Source: Liolophura sinensis (lineage: Eukaryota > Mollusca > Polyplacophora > Chitonida > Chitonidae). From it: a DNA stretch of 64,000 nt. The notes below the pieces were generated by a model. It was not told the origin of the DNA. It ran no database searches and worked only from the letters and a program-made list of their open reading frames with translations. Within the stretch, counting starts at the first letter, position 1. The number at the start of each line of letters is the position of its first letter. The stretch covers positions 3,532,160-3,596,159 of the forward strand of contig NC_088298.1 in assembly GCF_032854445.1 (NCBI RefSeq), given 5' to 3'. Below, piece by piece: positions 44,811 to 57,506 of the stretch. The translations under genes were made by a program, and so were the position numbers.

Positions 44811-46069
44811 TAACTTTTATATTTTCCCGAACCATGCATTGTTCGTTGCGCCCGTGTGACAGTGGGCGGTCGACGACGCCAGTGACCTTAATTGAAGAGC
44901 GCTTGTTTTTCGCCAATATATGGTATGCATATCTATATGTCACACGTGGGAAACTTTGTTAGGAGCTTGCCAAATGTTGGTGGTTTACCCCGGCCACTCC
45001 GGTTTCACCCACCTAGAAAACTACAGTCACATTAATAATTTGCACCGCTTGGAAGCGACTTCCGAGAAATGATTTGCGATCACACTCATTGCAACTGCAT
45101 GTATAGGTGCTAAGTTTGCTTGGTTTAGTTCGGTCTTTTCTTGGTCATCTGGACTCGTATTTATCAAGCCACATAAGACGTAAATCATAAATTCCAAGTG
45201 CTTAAAAAGCGAAATTCACGAAAGAAAAGAACTCAAACTCTGATTGGTGCTTAGTCCAGCAGTAAAGAATCAGTGTACAAATTTTAAACTTCATGGAGCA
45301 AGACAATTTAATTGTAGTTGTGTTTGAATGTTTTACTTAAGTCTTAAGACGTTTTATAAATATAGGTCCTTTTGGTGTCTCAGCTGCTTAATACCACAGC
45401 CCTATACATAGAATTGCATATAGCGACGAGTCGTAGCATCTTAAAAGCGGAATGAAAATACATGTTTATTACAGATGACACTGGACAGAAGAATACACGT
45501 GACCACAAAATGCCCACCTGCCTGGATGTAATCGACCACAGGCAAAACGCCAGGTGAGTTTTTCTCGCCACACACCTGTTCACAGTGCCTCAAGACAGGT
45601 AAGTTCAAAAGGATTCACCCGCAGGTAAAAAAAAGCGGGCACATTAATAACTGTGTCCTCAGACATGCAGACATACCCGAGGGTCAATTACCTGGCCACT
45701 TCATGAATATTCATGTCACGAGACGAGGAAGATGCCTACAGATTAAATATCATTCGTTTGTTAAATATTCTCTTGAAATCTCCACGTTTGCGCATGATAT
45801 TCAATTTGCTGTATCCAATGAGGTTTACATATATGTACAAGGACTGATGGCAGAAATGTACGAGACAAAGCTTGCCTGTATTTCATACTTGCTATCAGAA
45901 AAACGGCACTCAAACTCGGGAATCTCAACATTTATGTTTAGTGCGGATAAAAACAACAAACAGGCTACAATTTAGAAACAAAATTATAAAAGATTGTAAA
46001 ATTGTTGCGTATTATCTTAAACCAAAACCAAATAAATAAATAAAGATAATATGAAATAAGGCTTAATTG
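44811..46069. other. Non-coding stretch
   Basis: No gene recognised. The frame at 45703-45975 (90 codons) has no domain or splice context that I can support. Confidence 0.45.
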
Positions 46070-47040
46070 CACCTCGAGTACTTCTAGAGCAGTGAGGTCT
46101 CATAAATTGCAATCAATATCACTGAATTTTTCACCTGATTCTGCTTAGGCCATGGTGCTGGGTTGGGGGTGGGGCGTGTAAATTGCTACTATTTATGCTT
46201 TTACATGAATAGTTAGAGCAAATTCCTAATTATTTCACCGGTTACGTGTGACCATTTGCCAGTTATCACACTGTCGTCGCTGCTCTGGGTTTACTCTGTA
46301 TACTGTACGTCTATCACACTGTCGTCGCTGCTCTGGTTTTACTCTCTATGCTGTACGTCCATCACGATGTCCTCGTTGTCCTGCTTTTACTCTCTATGCT
46401 GTACGTCTATCACACTGTTATCGCTGCTCTGGTTTTACTCTCTACGCTGTACGTCTATCATACTGTCGTTGCTGCTCTGGTTTTACAGTCTATGCTGTAC
46501 GTCTGTCACAATGTCGCCGTTGTCCTGCTTTTACTCTCTATGTTGTACATCTGTCACACTGTCGTCGTTGTCCTGCTTTTACTCTCTATGCTGTACGTCT
46601 ATCACACTGTTATCGCTGCTCTGGTTTTACTCTCTACGCTGTATGTCTATCACACTGTCGTTGCTGCTCTGGTTTTACAGTCCATGCTGTACGTCTGTCA
46701 CAATGTCGTCGTTGTCCTGCCTTTACTCTCTATGTTGTACGTCTGTCACACTGTCGTCGCTGCTCTGGTTTACTGTCTATGCTGTACGGCTATCACACTG
46801 TCGTTGCTGCTTTGGGTTTACTGTCTATGCTGTATGTCTATCACACTGTCGTTGCTGCTCTGGTTTTACTGTCTCTGCTGTACGGCTATCACACTGTCGT
46901 TGCTGCTCTGGTTTTACTGTCTATGCTGTATGTCTATCACACTGTCGTTGCTGCTCTGATTTTACTGTCTATGCTGTACGTCTATCACACTGTCGTCGTT
47001 GCTCTGCTTTTACTATCCATGCTGGACGTCTTTAATTATA
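46070..47040 (+). repeat. Dispersed element D, copy 2, with a 48-bp tandem array
   Basis: The leader (46080-46255) matches 11685-11870. From 46256 to 47035 about 16 units of 48 bp follow, for example TATCACACTGTCGTCGCTGC, then tctggttttactctctatgc, tgtacgtc. Two or three unit variants alternate in a regular order (46400-46540 is close to 46590-46730), so blocks of several units were duplicated together. All three plus frames stay open because 48 is a multiple of three. Confidence 0.9.
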
Positions 47041-48709
47041 TCGCAAAGGAACTGCAGTCAAAATGTAGTGTTTAATCATGCAATGCGAGTAGCGTTTTAT
47101 ATATTCCAGCTGTATCAGATTAAAATCAGATTTCAGTCAAAGCCCTTATAAAATACTATTCATATCAAACATAAAAAGAATGTATACTAATTAATGCTTA
47201 TACAGGCTCTATGGCGCCCTGATTCAGTGGAAAATTGTTTCCATGATGTAATCTTTAACTTAAGTCAAAATTTCAGATCGCTTTAACATTGTTATTTCTT
47301 AAGTAAGAATATAAAAATAATGCTTGACATCGTAAATTCTGGGGAAGTTATCAAGGAACATATCAATTTTAATGATTAAAATTCTGACTTAAGTAACTTT
47401 CAAACCGCCTGAGTAAAAAGGACATTTTCAGGTTGGCAAAGTAAGATAGGGCGATGTAAACAAAATAAATATATGATATAATGTTTTTTGTAACATCTTT
47501 TTTTCTACTAAATAATGTAATAATAATGGTGATGGTGATGACTCTTGTTATCTTTAAACTTCTTTACGATGTAAAACATCAAATGAATAAATGCAAATGC
47601 AAATAAAACTCTAATGGATCGATAAATGTCTACATATCAAAAAAAAAAAAAATACTGTAGTATGTACATAGTAAAATTCGTATAGAGTTACCTTTTTAGG
47701 TTCGCTCTCTGCTTGTAGATTTGCCGAGTGTAACCCGTGGCGTGTCCATGTCTTTTGTAGCAAAATCAATTAGACCACCAGTAATTTTAGAAAACTCCAG
47801 GGCACAGGTGGATGTCAGAGTCGTCCTGTACAATTAAAACAGGAGAAAGAATTATCTTTTGACGTCACATCAGAACTCGGATGTCCTTTGATGTCGATCC
47901 GCTCACGGTGGTGATTGTTTGACCGTATGAAGAGTGAACATCGACTCTCCGTCAAAGGTAAAATGGACAAATAAATAATTCGAGCTTTTACAAACAAAAG
48001 CGTAAGTTCGTCGGCTGGAATTTTGTCTTAATTACTCTCATGTAAGGAGAGGTACAGAACCGTTTGTCACATACGGGATGCTGGACACCCAATCACTCAA
48101 AATCCTATTAATCCGTCAAGCAAAGTAGTGCGAAGTGGCAGGATCACCTGCTTCTCACAAAAATCGATCAATGCACAGAAAAAATGGGTGAAACAGTAAC
48201 GACTTTTTAGGAAGGCAAAACGATAGAGGTGTGGGTAACATCCAGGCGTACCTTGAGACTGATGAAAGACATGCAACGGCCAGTGAGGACAAGTCACACA
48301 TCGTTTCGCTTGAACGATTCTGACTTCATAGACTGAATCCGAAAAGACGTTACAGTATGTATATATCTCCGCCGTGGATCGACACGACATTAAACGTCGT
48401 GTAATTTACGACACTGGTAAAGAGAGTAAATAAACGAAGGCATCGAGACAGCCTTTTTTTGTTTTGGTTACAATTCTGAAGAGCATTTAAGCGTACGTAC
48501 GTCTATTTTATAAACTACTTTAGTTAATTTAGCGATCAGTAGTTTTAAGTGGTTAAGTCTCGTTGAGTTTTGTTTACAGGCATCATAACCTGTACATAGT
48601 GTAGTTAGAGTTCACTTTATAGCCATTTTCCCTTAGTGAAGTAAGTTAGTGTTAAATTAGAGACTCCTATACCACATGCTCGCTGTCAACATTGAAGGCC
48701 TCTATTGTT
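47041..48709. other. Non-coding stretch before the duplicated block
   Basis: No gene recognised. A Cys-rich minus-strand frame at 48390-48097 is discussed under rejected items. Confidence 0.4.
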
Positions 48710-49109
48710 AGACGCATAAAGAAAAGTATGGCACGCCGGAATGAACATATTGTCAAGACTTTGAACTTCATACATATGCGCAGAAACCATTTCAAGCGAA
48801 TACTTAGTATAGGGTAGCCCAAGAGCGAACTGTGGGTGGTACGGAATGTCACGTGACGTTGTAAACTATGTCTCGCAACGAATAACCAACCGACAAAGAT
48901 GAAAATGAATACATTAAGATACTTACAGACCGTTTTTATCAAAGGGTAACATTGGCAGAATTGCACATTATATTTACATCGGCATACATAGCGTACCACC
49001 CAGAAGAGCTGTATAGTACACTCATAACGGAATATTGGGCGTACCCACTATCTCATTAGTATATATTACAGGGCGAAATTATTTAGTATGCAGTCATGCT
49101 TCACACTTT

Positions 49110-49313
49110 ATGAAGCCCAACCCATGTTGTCCTCACCAGCGGCCGTGCGTTGGGAGGTCTGCCAGCAACCTGCAGATGGCCGTGCTGTCATGCCGTTTCC
49201 TCTTTCCATATAATGCTGGCCGCCGTCGTATAAGTGAAATATTGCGATTGATTGAGGCGTAAAACATAGATGAAATAATTAAGGGAATAAGTAAATAAAT
49301 AAATAAATAAATC
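49110..49313 (+). mobile_element. Partial family A SINE (block copy 1)
   Basis: 'tctgccagcaacctgcagat', 'ataatgctggccgccgtcgt', (AAAT)n tail. The same insertion is at 57907-58110. Confidence 0.75.
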
Positions 49314-49802
49314 AAACTTCATGTAAATGTTTGCTCATGTTGTGACTATTGCAAGTAACATCCGACAGATTTTGCTGTTATAAGCTAGTAAACTTATATT
49401 CTTTTCTTGAAGCCCCACGTGGGGTTAAAAATAAATTATTATCAAGACACAAATTCGACCCACTCCGGCACCCAAAGTCTAAGCGTCAAGTCCGACTATT
49501 GTAGACCATGCAGGAGCGCTCCAGATCGATGATCCTAGATCCTTTTTCAAAACAACCCCAAGAATCAGACTAAGAATAAAATGTATAGTGAGAATTGCAG
49601 ACAACTGGAATCTCTTTGTGATAAAGTTATAATTAAGCTTGATGCAGCCAAATTTGAAAGGCCAACTGAAGAGACGAAACAGCAGACATCACAGAGGTGT
49701 GTCAATTACAGATGAAAAACCAGGGATTTTTCTCAATCATGCTCTGGCAGCGGTAAAGTATGACACCTAATTTAATGTAATCTCTCCGAACTCTCTTGCA
49801 GA

Positions 49803-49850
49803 TGACCTTTTATGACCCCAAATGACCCTAACTTGACTCCGTTTGACCTT
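49803..49850 (+). promoter_or_regulatory. Five TGACC half-sites at helical spacing
   Basis: TGAC(C/T) words start at 49803, 49813, 49823, 49834 and 49844, that is, every 10-11 bases. TGACCT is the complement of the nuclear receptor half-site AGGTCA. The array is unchanged in the second copy (58600-58648). Function is inferred; it may be a short degenerate 10-bp repeat. Confidence 0.3.
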
Positions 49851-50439
49851 TGATTTTGTCCCCATCATGTAATCCAACACGGGTCGGCAACGATTACCTT
49901 TTCTGACAAATTATGCATTAGACGAGTACCTTTAATCAGCTCAACTGACGCCTTGGCAGATAAAATCTCACCCACAGGTAACACGCGTTGGGTTTCTCAG
50001 GCTTGATTAAAGGGTTGGCTTCATTGTCATCGCGGAAGGATTCTATTTCTTATTCCGTGGTGCATCAGCGAGTCTAGTGCCGCCCAGTGCAAGGTAACCG
50101 CGGTGCAAACAAAGTTAACACGTTTATATTTCTCACAAAGTTAAAAACATGCAATTACTTTCATTCTACATATGGCTGAATTGCTTTTCTCTGTACGCCA
50201 GCGCTCCATCAAGAGCCGATGTCTCATTCTACACTGCATTTGGATAATGACTGAATTTAGGCACCTTGAACATCTCTTGTGCCTTCCTGGCATTATGTAA
50301 AGTTAAAAGGAAGCTAAAATATGAAGTTAGGTTCATCATACACACAAATGAAAACTATGCGTAAAAATACGTTCATTTGTTGTTTTTTTTTTTTTTTAGA
50401 TTTTTAAACAGTGTTGAAAGACTTGCAAATATCTGAATA

Positions 50440-50625
50440 CTATGATGGGCTTTATGAGTCATTCTGACTGTATCTAGGAACACTGACGTCACATCAGCTC
50501 TATGATGGGCTTTATGACTCATTCTGACTGTATCTAGGAACTCTGACGTCACATCAGCTCTATGATGGGCTTTATGACTCATTCTGACTGTATCTAGGAA
50601 CTCTGACGGCACATCATCTTCTTGG
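50440..50625. repeat. 60-bp tandem repeat, three units
   Basis: Units read TATGATGGGCTTTATGACTC, attctgactgtatctaggaa, ctctgacgtcacatcagctc. Each unit carries a CRE-like TGACGTCA except the last. The second block copy (59233-59335) has fewer than two units. Confidence 0.9.
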
Positions 50626-51367
50626 GGGATGTCCAATAGAAGGAAAGAATCTTTGAGAACATTGTTTCAATAATCTTTTTCTCATGGGCAAAAATCGTTA
50701 TTCCAACATGTAGTGGCGTTATTAGAGTTGGGAAAAAATGCCTCTGACGTCAGAATTCCTAACCTCTGATAGTATGGTCCACACAGGAAGCACACCTTTG
50801 AATTCAAATGTGAGAACTCCTTTAACTCTTTTCGCAAAAATCTAAGAAAATAAATGAAAGTGTATTTTTACAAAGTTTTAAGTGGTCTGTTTTGTGATGC
50901 CTACTTGGAATTTTAGAGTTCTTTTCCTTTAAAACTGCAGACTGCTTACAGGGCTCTGTCTTGTCTTCTTCTGATTTTATAACATGTTTTTTTTTCATAT
51001 ACTTGGAGCGTTCATTAGGTTGATGATTGGCATGCGAATGTCTCTTAAGAGACTCAGTGCATGTAATCAAATTTTAAGTGTTTTTCCTTGACTGAAGTGT
51101 TATACCAAAACGAGCATGACGCCATACCTAACCCCTGGGTCAGGCTGTAAATATTTGAGCCGTCTTGAGAATTACCGTGGAGCAAGAAGCGAGGACATCA
51201 CTAAAGAATCTAAGTATCTTTGTCCAACCCAGTCAACCAAAGAAGTGGCATTCCAGGTCAGTTCGTCGAAACAAACATTCCTTTACCAGCCATCGACAAC
51301 AATGGAGGTTTCCGGGTAAAAATCGCAAGACCAAATTGTTCAACAATGTTCAACACAAACTAAGAAA

Positions 51368-51368
<1 letters not shown>

Positions 51369-51426
<58 letters not shown>
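51369..51426. repeat. (TA)n microsatellite (block copy 1)
   Basis: About 29 units, against about 43 in the second copy at 60086-60172. Confidence 0.95.
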
Positions 51427-51430
<4 letters not shown>

Positions 51431-51584
51431 AAGAAGTTAGGAGGGATTCATGCAAATCTTATCGTCTAAAGCAAGGATTTGTTCCGCACGAGAAACTCCT
51501 GTTTAGTAACACAATCGGTAAATATAGGAAATAAGATATTGATTTACTTATTTCAAAGACAGAATCATGCAAAGAGAAGCAATT

Positions 51585-51770
51585 AACAATTTTGAATGAA
51601 TATTTCACTTCTACAACGACGGCCAGATTTAGTGTGGGAGGATACCCAGGGGACACACGACCATCCGCAGGTTGCTGTCATGGCCTTCCCACATACGGCC
51701 TGAGAGGAAGCCAGCATGATATGGACTTGAACTCACAACGATCACACTGGTTAGAATCTGTGCGTTGAAA
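51585..51770 (-). mobile_element. Partial family A SINE (block copy 1)
   Basis: 'atatttcacttctacaacga', 'cggccagatttagtgtggga', 'ccgcaggttgctgtcatggc'. Also at 60345-60520. Confidence 0.7.
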
Positions 51771-51934
51771 CGGACATTATCAGCCGTCGGTCAGTTTGGA
51801 CCTTCCAGTCAATAATCGTAAGGCCAATTCCCGAAACGACGTTTAAGACAAACTACCAAAGAAATAAGAAAGTACAGGAAGTATGAAAATAGGATGGAAT
51901 CATGCAAAGAGAAACAGTTTTCAATGAACGTTTC

Positions 51935-52155
51935 ATTTCTACCACAGCGGCCAGCATTATGGTGGGAGAAAACCGAGCAGAGCCCTGGGGAAACCCACGA
52001 CTATGCGCAGGTTGCTGGAGGATCATCCCAAGTAAGGCCGGAGACGCCGGGACACAGCATGAGGTGTACTTGAATTCAAAGCGACCACGTTGATGAGAGG
52101 CTCCTGGGTCATTGGGCTGCGCTGGCACGCTAACCACCTCGGTGACGGAGGCCCC
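51935..52155 (-). mobile_element. Family A SINE, lacking the tail (block copy 1)
   Basis: 'ggccagcattatggtgggag' to 'cacctcggtgacggaggccc'. Also at 60690-60911. Confidence 0.75.
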
Positions 52156-52375
52156 CTGTTTCATATAATACGGCAGCTCGGCAAGGAAGCGAATCTTTAT
52201 TCCCCATATCAGATATTGGAATTGATTTCCTCATTTAAATAAAAATTCAAAACCAAAGACAAGAGAATGGTGAGTAAAACTTAGGACCGACCGAGCAGTG
52301 ACGACCGTGTAGTATTTTGGTAAAGGATCACTTTTTATTGATTGACCTCAGTCTTTTATTCGAACTGTTCATGAA

Positions 52376-52515
52376 TATGTAAATGCTTAAAAAGTAACAA
52401 CTCACACGCCCCCTAGAGCCATGGCTTAAGCAGAATTAGGTAAAAAAGAATAAAACAAAATGTTATGATGGATGTAAAGTGCGATTTATTAGACGTCACT
52501 GGTCTAGATTTACCT
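52376..52515 (-). repeat. Dispersed element D leader, minus strand (block copy 1)
   Basis: 'gccatggcttaagcagaatt' and 'tttattagacgtcactggtc' are the reverse complement of the element D leader at 11685 and 46080. Also at about 61130-61265. Confidence 0.7.
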
Positions 52516-54289
52516 AAACTGTTGTTCTGTCATCGCTTACATGAAAACAAAATGAGACAATCCAGTGGAGGGCTACTTTTAAGACGAGTTGAGCTTTCCA
52601 TTCGCACTAATTTTGACAATTAACATTCCTCGGGCTTCACTGCGGAATTTGCGTAACGATTTTAGTACAGTACTTTTCATATACATGCATTTACGAATAT
52701 GAATTAAGTTTACGTGCAATTAAAATGTGTACTCACCGATCGTCTTTAGTTTGCTCTTGCACTGTTTACTTCATAATGGTTTAACAAGCGATTCGAAAAT
52801 TGCCCGTTTATTGCATCGTGTGTATAGAGGACACACACAGGCTGTAGAACTGCAGAAGTGAAATACAGTAAAGTGAGTTGTTGTACAACTGTTACGTATG
52901 TTACAGCCAGTTACTTCCAATGTGTTTTTGTTTGTTTTTTTTTCTTGTGCTCCAGCTATTCTTTTATTTCCGCACGATTTCATAAGAAGTTTCTTAAATT
53001 ATTAACATACGAAGCACGAATTAGTCTTAAGATTGCCATTCATATCGCTTTTCAAAGGAACTTATAGATGCCTATAGTAATTTTTTATGCACTTCATTTT
53101 CTTGTTTTGGTTTAGTTTTTTACGTATGTCATTTCCTTCTTAAACATAAGCACCCTCTTTCTTACAAAGACAATTAAGTTGTCCGATTTTTGCTTTCTCA
53201 AATGTCCAACATATTTTTTTGTGTATGATGCAGAAACATGTGCCAAAGGAAAAGGTCGTTTATTCTGCAAAGGGAAGTGTAAATGTATACGTCATGTCAA
53301 TTCGCTCATCAATTTCACGCGACAGTTTGAGTATTTAGTAAGTGACAAAAACACAAGCAGTCTATTATCAGTCATCCGCAGCTGGTCTTCATTATTTCTC
53401 ACTTGGCTGTAGCCCTACGTTGTGGCCATTATACACCTCCCAAGTCACGTATAGCAGACAAACAGGTTAGAACGCCATTCTTGCAATGTTCCAGAAATTT
53501 TACGAGTCCATACATGAAAACGAGTGGGTATAAATGTACGCTTCTGACTGACTGAAATTTGTCGTCTTTGAAAATTTCAAACGGCCGTTTCTTGCTCCTT
53601 GTTTGTTTCATCTCCCCAGTACACGAGGATGACACTAGCCTTGCGAGCTCCTCGCACAATATCGTCTCTCAGACGTCTTCAAACGATAACAGAAAATTTT
53701 GTCAATCCTTGGATTTTAAGAGGAAAGATTTTAACATTCCTCGCGACGAATCGTCTCGCGGTTATATGGGGAATCCCCCACTTCAAAGCCATGCCTCGCG
53801 GAACATCTGGTCCGCCATATTGGATTGATTTACCGACCAAGCGTACAGAGCGTTATATATCAGCTGTGTTCACAATCTGTGCCTTGATAAAAGTCATACA
53901 TTGTGTGGTCGCAGAGCGGATTGCCTTTGTAGATATACATAAAAATAATGATTAAATCTTTTTCCTCTATACATGACAAAGATTACGCAGTTAAAGTAAT
54001 AAGCAATAAGAATTAGAAAAGTAAGATGTAAGAAATAAAATCTTCTTAACTTTCTTTTTCAATTTCCATTTGTTAAAGTTCTTTTCAAAGAGTATTTAGG
54101 TAAATGTCAAAACTAATCACAAAAAATTTTTCCATAGCTAGAAGAGAAATTGTTGCATAGAGGACGTGCTGCAACATTCATTCAAAAATCCACAAAATCT
54201 TGGGGTGATTAACGATAAACGTCCTCATAGACGGACTTCAAAGATTGATTCTTCATTGGGCATGGAAACAAGCGCACAATCAGTGTCAG

Positions 54290-54400
54290 AGAGGCCGTAT
54301 TTCACCGGTTACCTGTGATCACCTGCCAATTACCACACTGTCGTTGCTGCTCGGGTTTTATTCTCTGTGCTATAAGTCTTTCGTATATCGTATTTCAACT
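54290..54400 (+). repeat. Dispersed element D core unit (block copy 1)
   Basis: 'atttcaccggttacctgtga' then 'accacactgtcgttgctgct', then 'attctctgtgctataagtct' is one 48-bp-type unit with its leader. In the second copy (63055-63120) about 38 bases of the unit are missing. Confidence 0.7.
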
Positions 54401-54826
54401 AAATATGCAGAACAGTAACAGCCTCTTAAGTCAAATATATAAGGTGCTAGACTGTAAATTTATCAATAGCCTATCTGCCTGATTGATTTGAATTAATTCA
54501 TCAAAACAAATTTAAATATCTCGTTGATTTAAGTTTCCTGAGTTTTCACTTAGTATGAAAAAATGTTTTAAAGGAAATAATGAAAAAATATTCTTGCAGA
54601 CAATTACATCATCACTTTTAGGGGGAATAAAATTGGGTGCTCCTAATGTTCTAGTGTTAATTTGAGCAGACAATACAGCCTTGCACGGTTTAATTGGCCT
54701 CAGTCAAACAAAACGGAATGTAATTAATTCGATCTGAGGACTACAACCGTCAATCTAAGCGTCATATAAGACATTCACATACCACTCGTGGACAACGAAA
54801 ATGCGAAATTCGATAATCGTAACATA

Positions 54827-54925
54827 CTTCCTCCCACCATTCTGCTGGCCGCTCTTGTAAAAGTTAAATATTCTTGAGTACGTCGTAAAACAACAGTTAA
54901 ATAATAGAACAACAAATAAATATGA
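54827..54925 (+). repeat. Family A SINE 3' fragment (block copy 1)
   Basis: 'cctcccaccattctgctggc', 'aaatattcttgagtacgtcg', and an A-rich tail. Also at 63543-63642. Confidence 0.65.
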
Positions 54926-55029
54926 ATAGAAAACAAACCTGATAACATGTACACCAGAAGCAGTCGTCAATTTTTACAGATGTGCGGAGGACAGATTATA
55001 TTTCAAGCTTGACATAAAATCTAAATTTC

Positions 55030-56110
55030 AAACCGGTTGATCCAGTATCTCAATCGCGCTTTGGTTGTAACGTGTTGATCCAGTATCTCAATCGCGCTTT
55101 GGTTGTATCATTTTGATCCATTATCTCAATCGCACTGTGTGTGTAACATGTTGATTTAGTACCTCAATCGCGCTTTGGTTGTAACGTGTTGATCCAGTAT
55201 CTCAATCGCGCTTTGGTTGTAACGTGTTGATCCAGTATCTCAATCGCGCTTTGGTTGTAACGTGTTGATCCAGTATCTCGATCGCGCTTTGGTTGTAACG
55301 TGTTGATCCAGTATCTCGATCGCGCTTATTGGTTGTAACATGTTGATCCAGTATCTCAATCGCGCTTTGATTGTAACATATTGATCCAGTATCTCAATCG
55401 CGCTTTGGTTGTAACATTTTGATCATTATCTCAATCGCACTGTGTGTGTAACATGTTGATTTAGTACCTCAATCGCGCTTTGGTTGTAACGTGTTGATCC
55501 AGTATCTCAATCGCGCTTTGGTTGTAACGTGTTGATCCAGTATCTCAATCGCGCTTTGGTTGTAACGTGTTTGATCCAGTATCTCGATCGCGCTTTGGTT
55601 GTAACATGTTGATCCACTACCTCAATCGCGCTTTGATTGTAACATGTTGATCCATTATCTCAATCGCGCTTTGATTGTAACATGTTTATCCAGTATCTCA
55701 TTCGCGCTTTGATTATAAGATGTTGATCCATTATCTCAATCGCGCTTTGATTGTAACATGTTTATCCAGTATCTCAATCGCGCTTTGCTTGTAACATGCT
55801 GATCCAGTATCTCATTCGCGCTTTGATTGTAACATGTTGATCTAGTATCTCATTCGCGCTTTGAATGCAAACATGTTGATCCATTATCTCAATTGCGCTT
55901 TGATTGTAACATGTTTATCCAGTATCTCATTCGCGCTTTGAATGTAACATGTTTATCCATTATCTCAAACGCGCGTTGATTATAAACATGTTCATCCAGT
56001 ATCTCATTCGCGCTTTGAATGTAACATGTTGATCGATTATCTCAATCGCGCTTTGATTGTAACATTTTTCTCCAGTATCTCAATCGCGCTTTGATTGTAA
56101 CATGTTGATG
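55030..56110. repeat. 38-bp minisatellite
   Basis: The unit TTGATCCAGTATCTCAATCG, cgctttggttgtaacgtg (38 bp) is repeated about 28 times. The left part is homogeneous; the right part has diverged variants (tttatccagtatctcattcg). An 'actgtgtgtgtaacatgttg' variant recurs at about 55135 and 55440, so multi-unit blocks were copied. The array starts again at 63750 in the second block. Confidence 0.93.
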
Positions 56111-57306
56111 GAATGCACTGCTCCGTTTTTCACCAGTCACTCCAAAAACATGCGAATTCTGCTGTTTAGAAGCCAGCCTATGACGAATGCCTCTATCTCA
56201 ACGCCCCAAATCATAAGATTACCCTGGGAGGATTGCCGAATTGAATAACAGCGGTGAAGAGCAAAGGCTGGCGATTGTCCGGGCTTCTTAGGGGATAAAT
56301 CGAGAGTCAAACATGGCACTCAGTCGCCTTAAAACCCGCAACAAAGGATGAGACGATCTCGGACTATTCGATTCCTTTTGAGGGTGTAAAGCTTTTCCAC
56401 ATTCCCTCTCTCCGTTTTATGTCCTATATTCGCCTTTTGATTCAAACCCCCATTTTCACGCCTCGATTGTACAGTAAGACATTCCAATTCACATGGATAT
56501 GACAGCGGGTTTTTAACCGGGCGAGTTTTCTACACAAAATTGTTTTCTTCGTTCAGTGAAAATTGAAAAACGTATAGGGACACTGGATATGATATTTGTT
56601 TTGGAAACATAACTTCGAGTGCAGAGAACTGGAGGATCCTCTTCGTCTAACACAAAATGACGGGACAACAATTGATCTGTAAACCTCAATGCGGTGAGAG
56701 GCTACAGTGAGAGCACGCCAAAGCAGTAGCAACCCCTTTCTGTTACCTGTGGCGATCTCGGCAAAACCATACTACCACCAAGCCAGTCAAACGTTGAAAA
56801 CGACCGCGAGCCAATGCTGTGGTTATTATAGCGGTTTTGAGGTTAACATGAGAGGGTTCTAACTTTCCTCTATCTGAGCCAAATAAAAACAGCTGCTCGA
56901 TTTACAACATACATGCACAGTGGCGACTAGACTATATTCATTCATTTATCCGGAAAATACAGATACTCTATAAATTTAGCCACAGCTACGTCGACAAAAT
57001 AAATACGTCCCCTAGTACCCCTCTACTAAGCTGATAAAACTTGTTCCCAATCCCCTTGCTCATTACAATACAATATTTCTGTTCATTTCAAACCCCCTTT
57101 GAGTGGGACGGCAAAATACTTCACTTATTTAAGCAGCCAAACAACACAACATACTATCTCAATTTCAGCAAGAAAAGTCTCAATGAGAAAATAATACAAT
57201 ATACTCCACAAATTTCAACAACAACATTTTTCTCAAAAGAAAACAGAGTAATTTACTGACTGAACAGTAAAACTCATTATGAGAAGGTACCCAAAGTTTT
57301 ACTAAT
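56111..57306. other. Unique sequence up to the gap
   Basis: No gene recognised. This stretch has no counterpart elsewhere in the window. Confidence 0.45.
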
Positions 57307-57506
57307 NNNNNNNNNNNNNNNNNNNNNNNNNNNNNNNNNNNNNNNNNNNNNNNNNNNNNNNNNNNNNNNNNNNNNNNNNNNNNNNNNNNNNNNNNNNNNN
57401 NNNNNNNNNNNNNNNNNNNNNNNNNNNNNNNNNNNNNNNNNNNNNNNNNNNNNNNNNNNNNNNNNNNNNNNNNNNNNNNNNNNNNNNNNNNNNNNNNNNN
57501 NNNNNN
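57307..57506. other. Assembly gap of exactly 200 N
   Basis: The round length suggests a placeholder. The second copy of the duplicated block begins at the first base after it. Confidence 0.99.

Larger units (their letters stand above)
48710..55280. repeat. Large duplicated block, copy 1
   Basis: This block matches 57507-64000 in the same orientation along its whole length, with sparse substitutions and small insertions or deletions. The offset is 8,797 at the left and falls to about 8,715 at the right as indels add up. SINEs, simple repeats and minisatellite are all shared. Confidence 0.95.

Noticed and set aside
46248-47075. Three overlapping plus-strand frames of 203-275 codons, Cys/Tyr-rich
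   Set aside because: All three frames are open because the unit is 48 bp; the sequence is a minisatellite.
48097-48390. Cys-rich minus-strand frame (RCVTCPHWPLHVFHQSQGTP)
   Set aside because: It looks faintly like a small secreted cystine-rich protein and has a possible donor (CAAG|GTACGC). No family match, signal peptide or acceptor convinced me.
53179-53955. Frames conserved between the two large block copies (77-118 codons)
   Set aside because: Conservation is explained by the near-identity of the whole block. One of the longer frames (53599-53955) is cut short by an indel in copy 2, which argues against selection.
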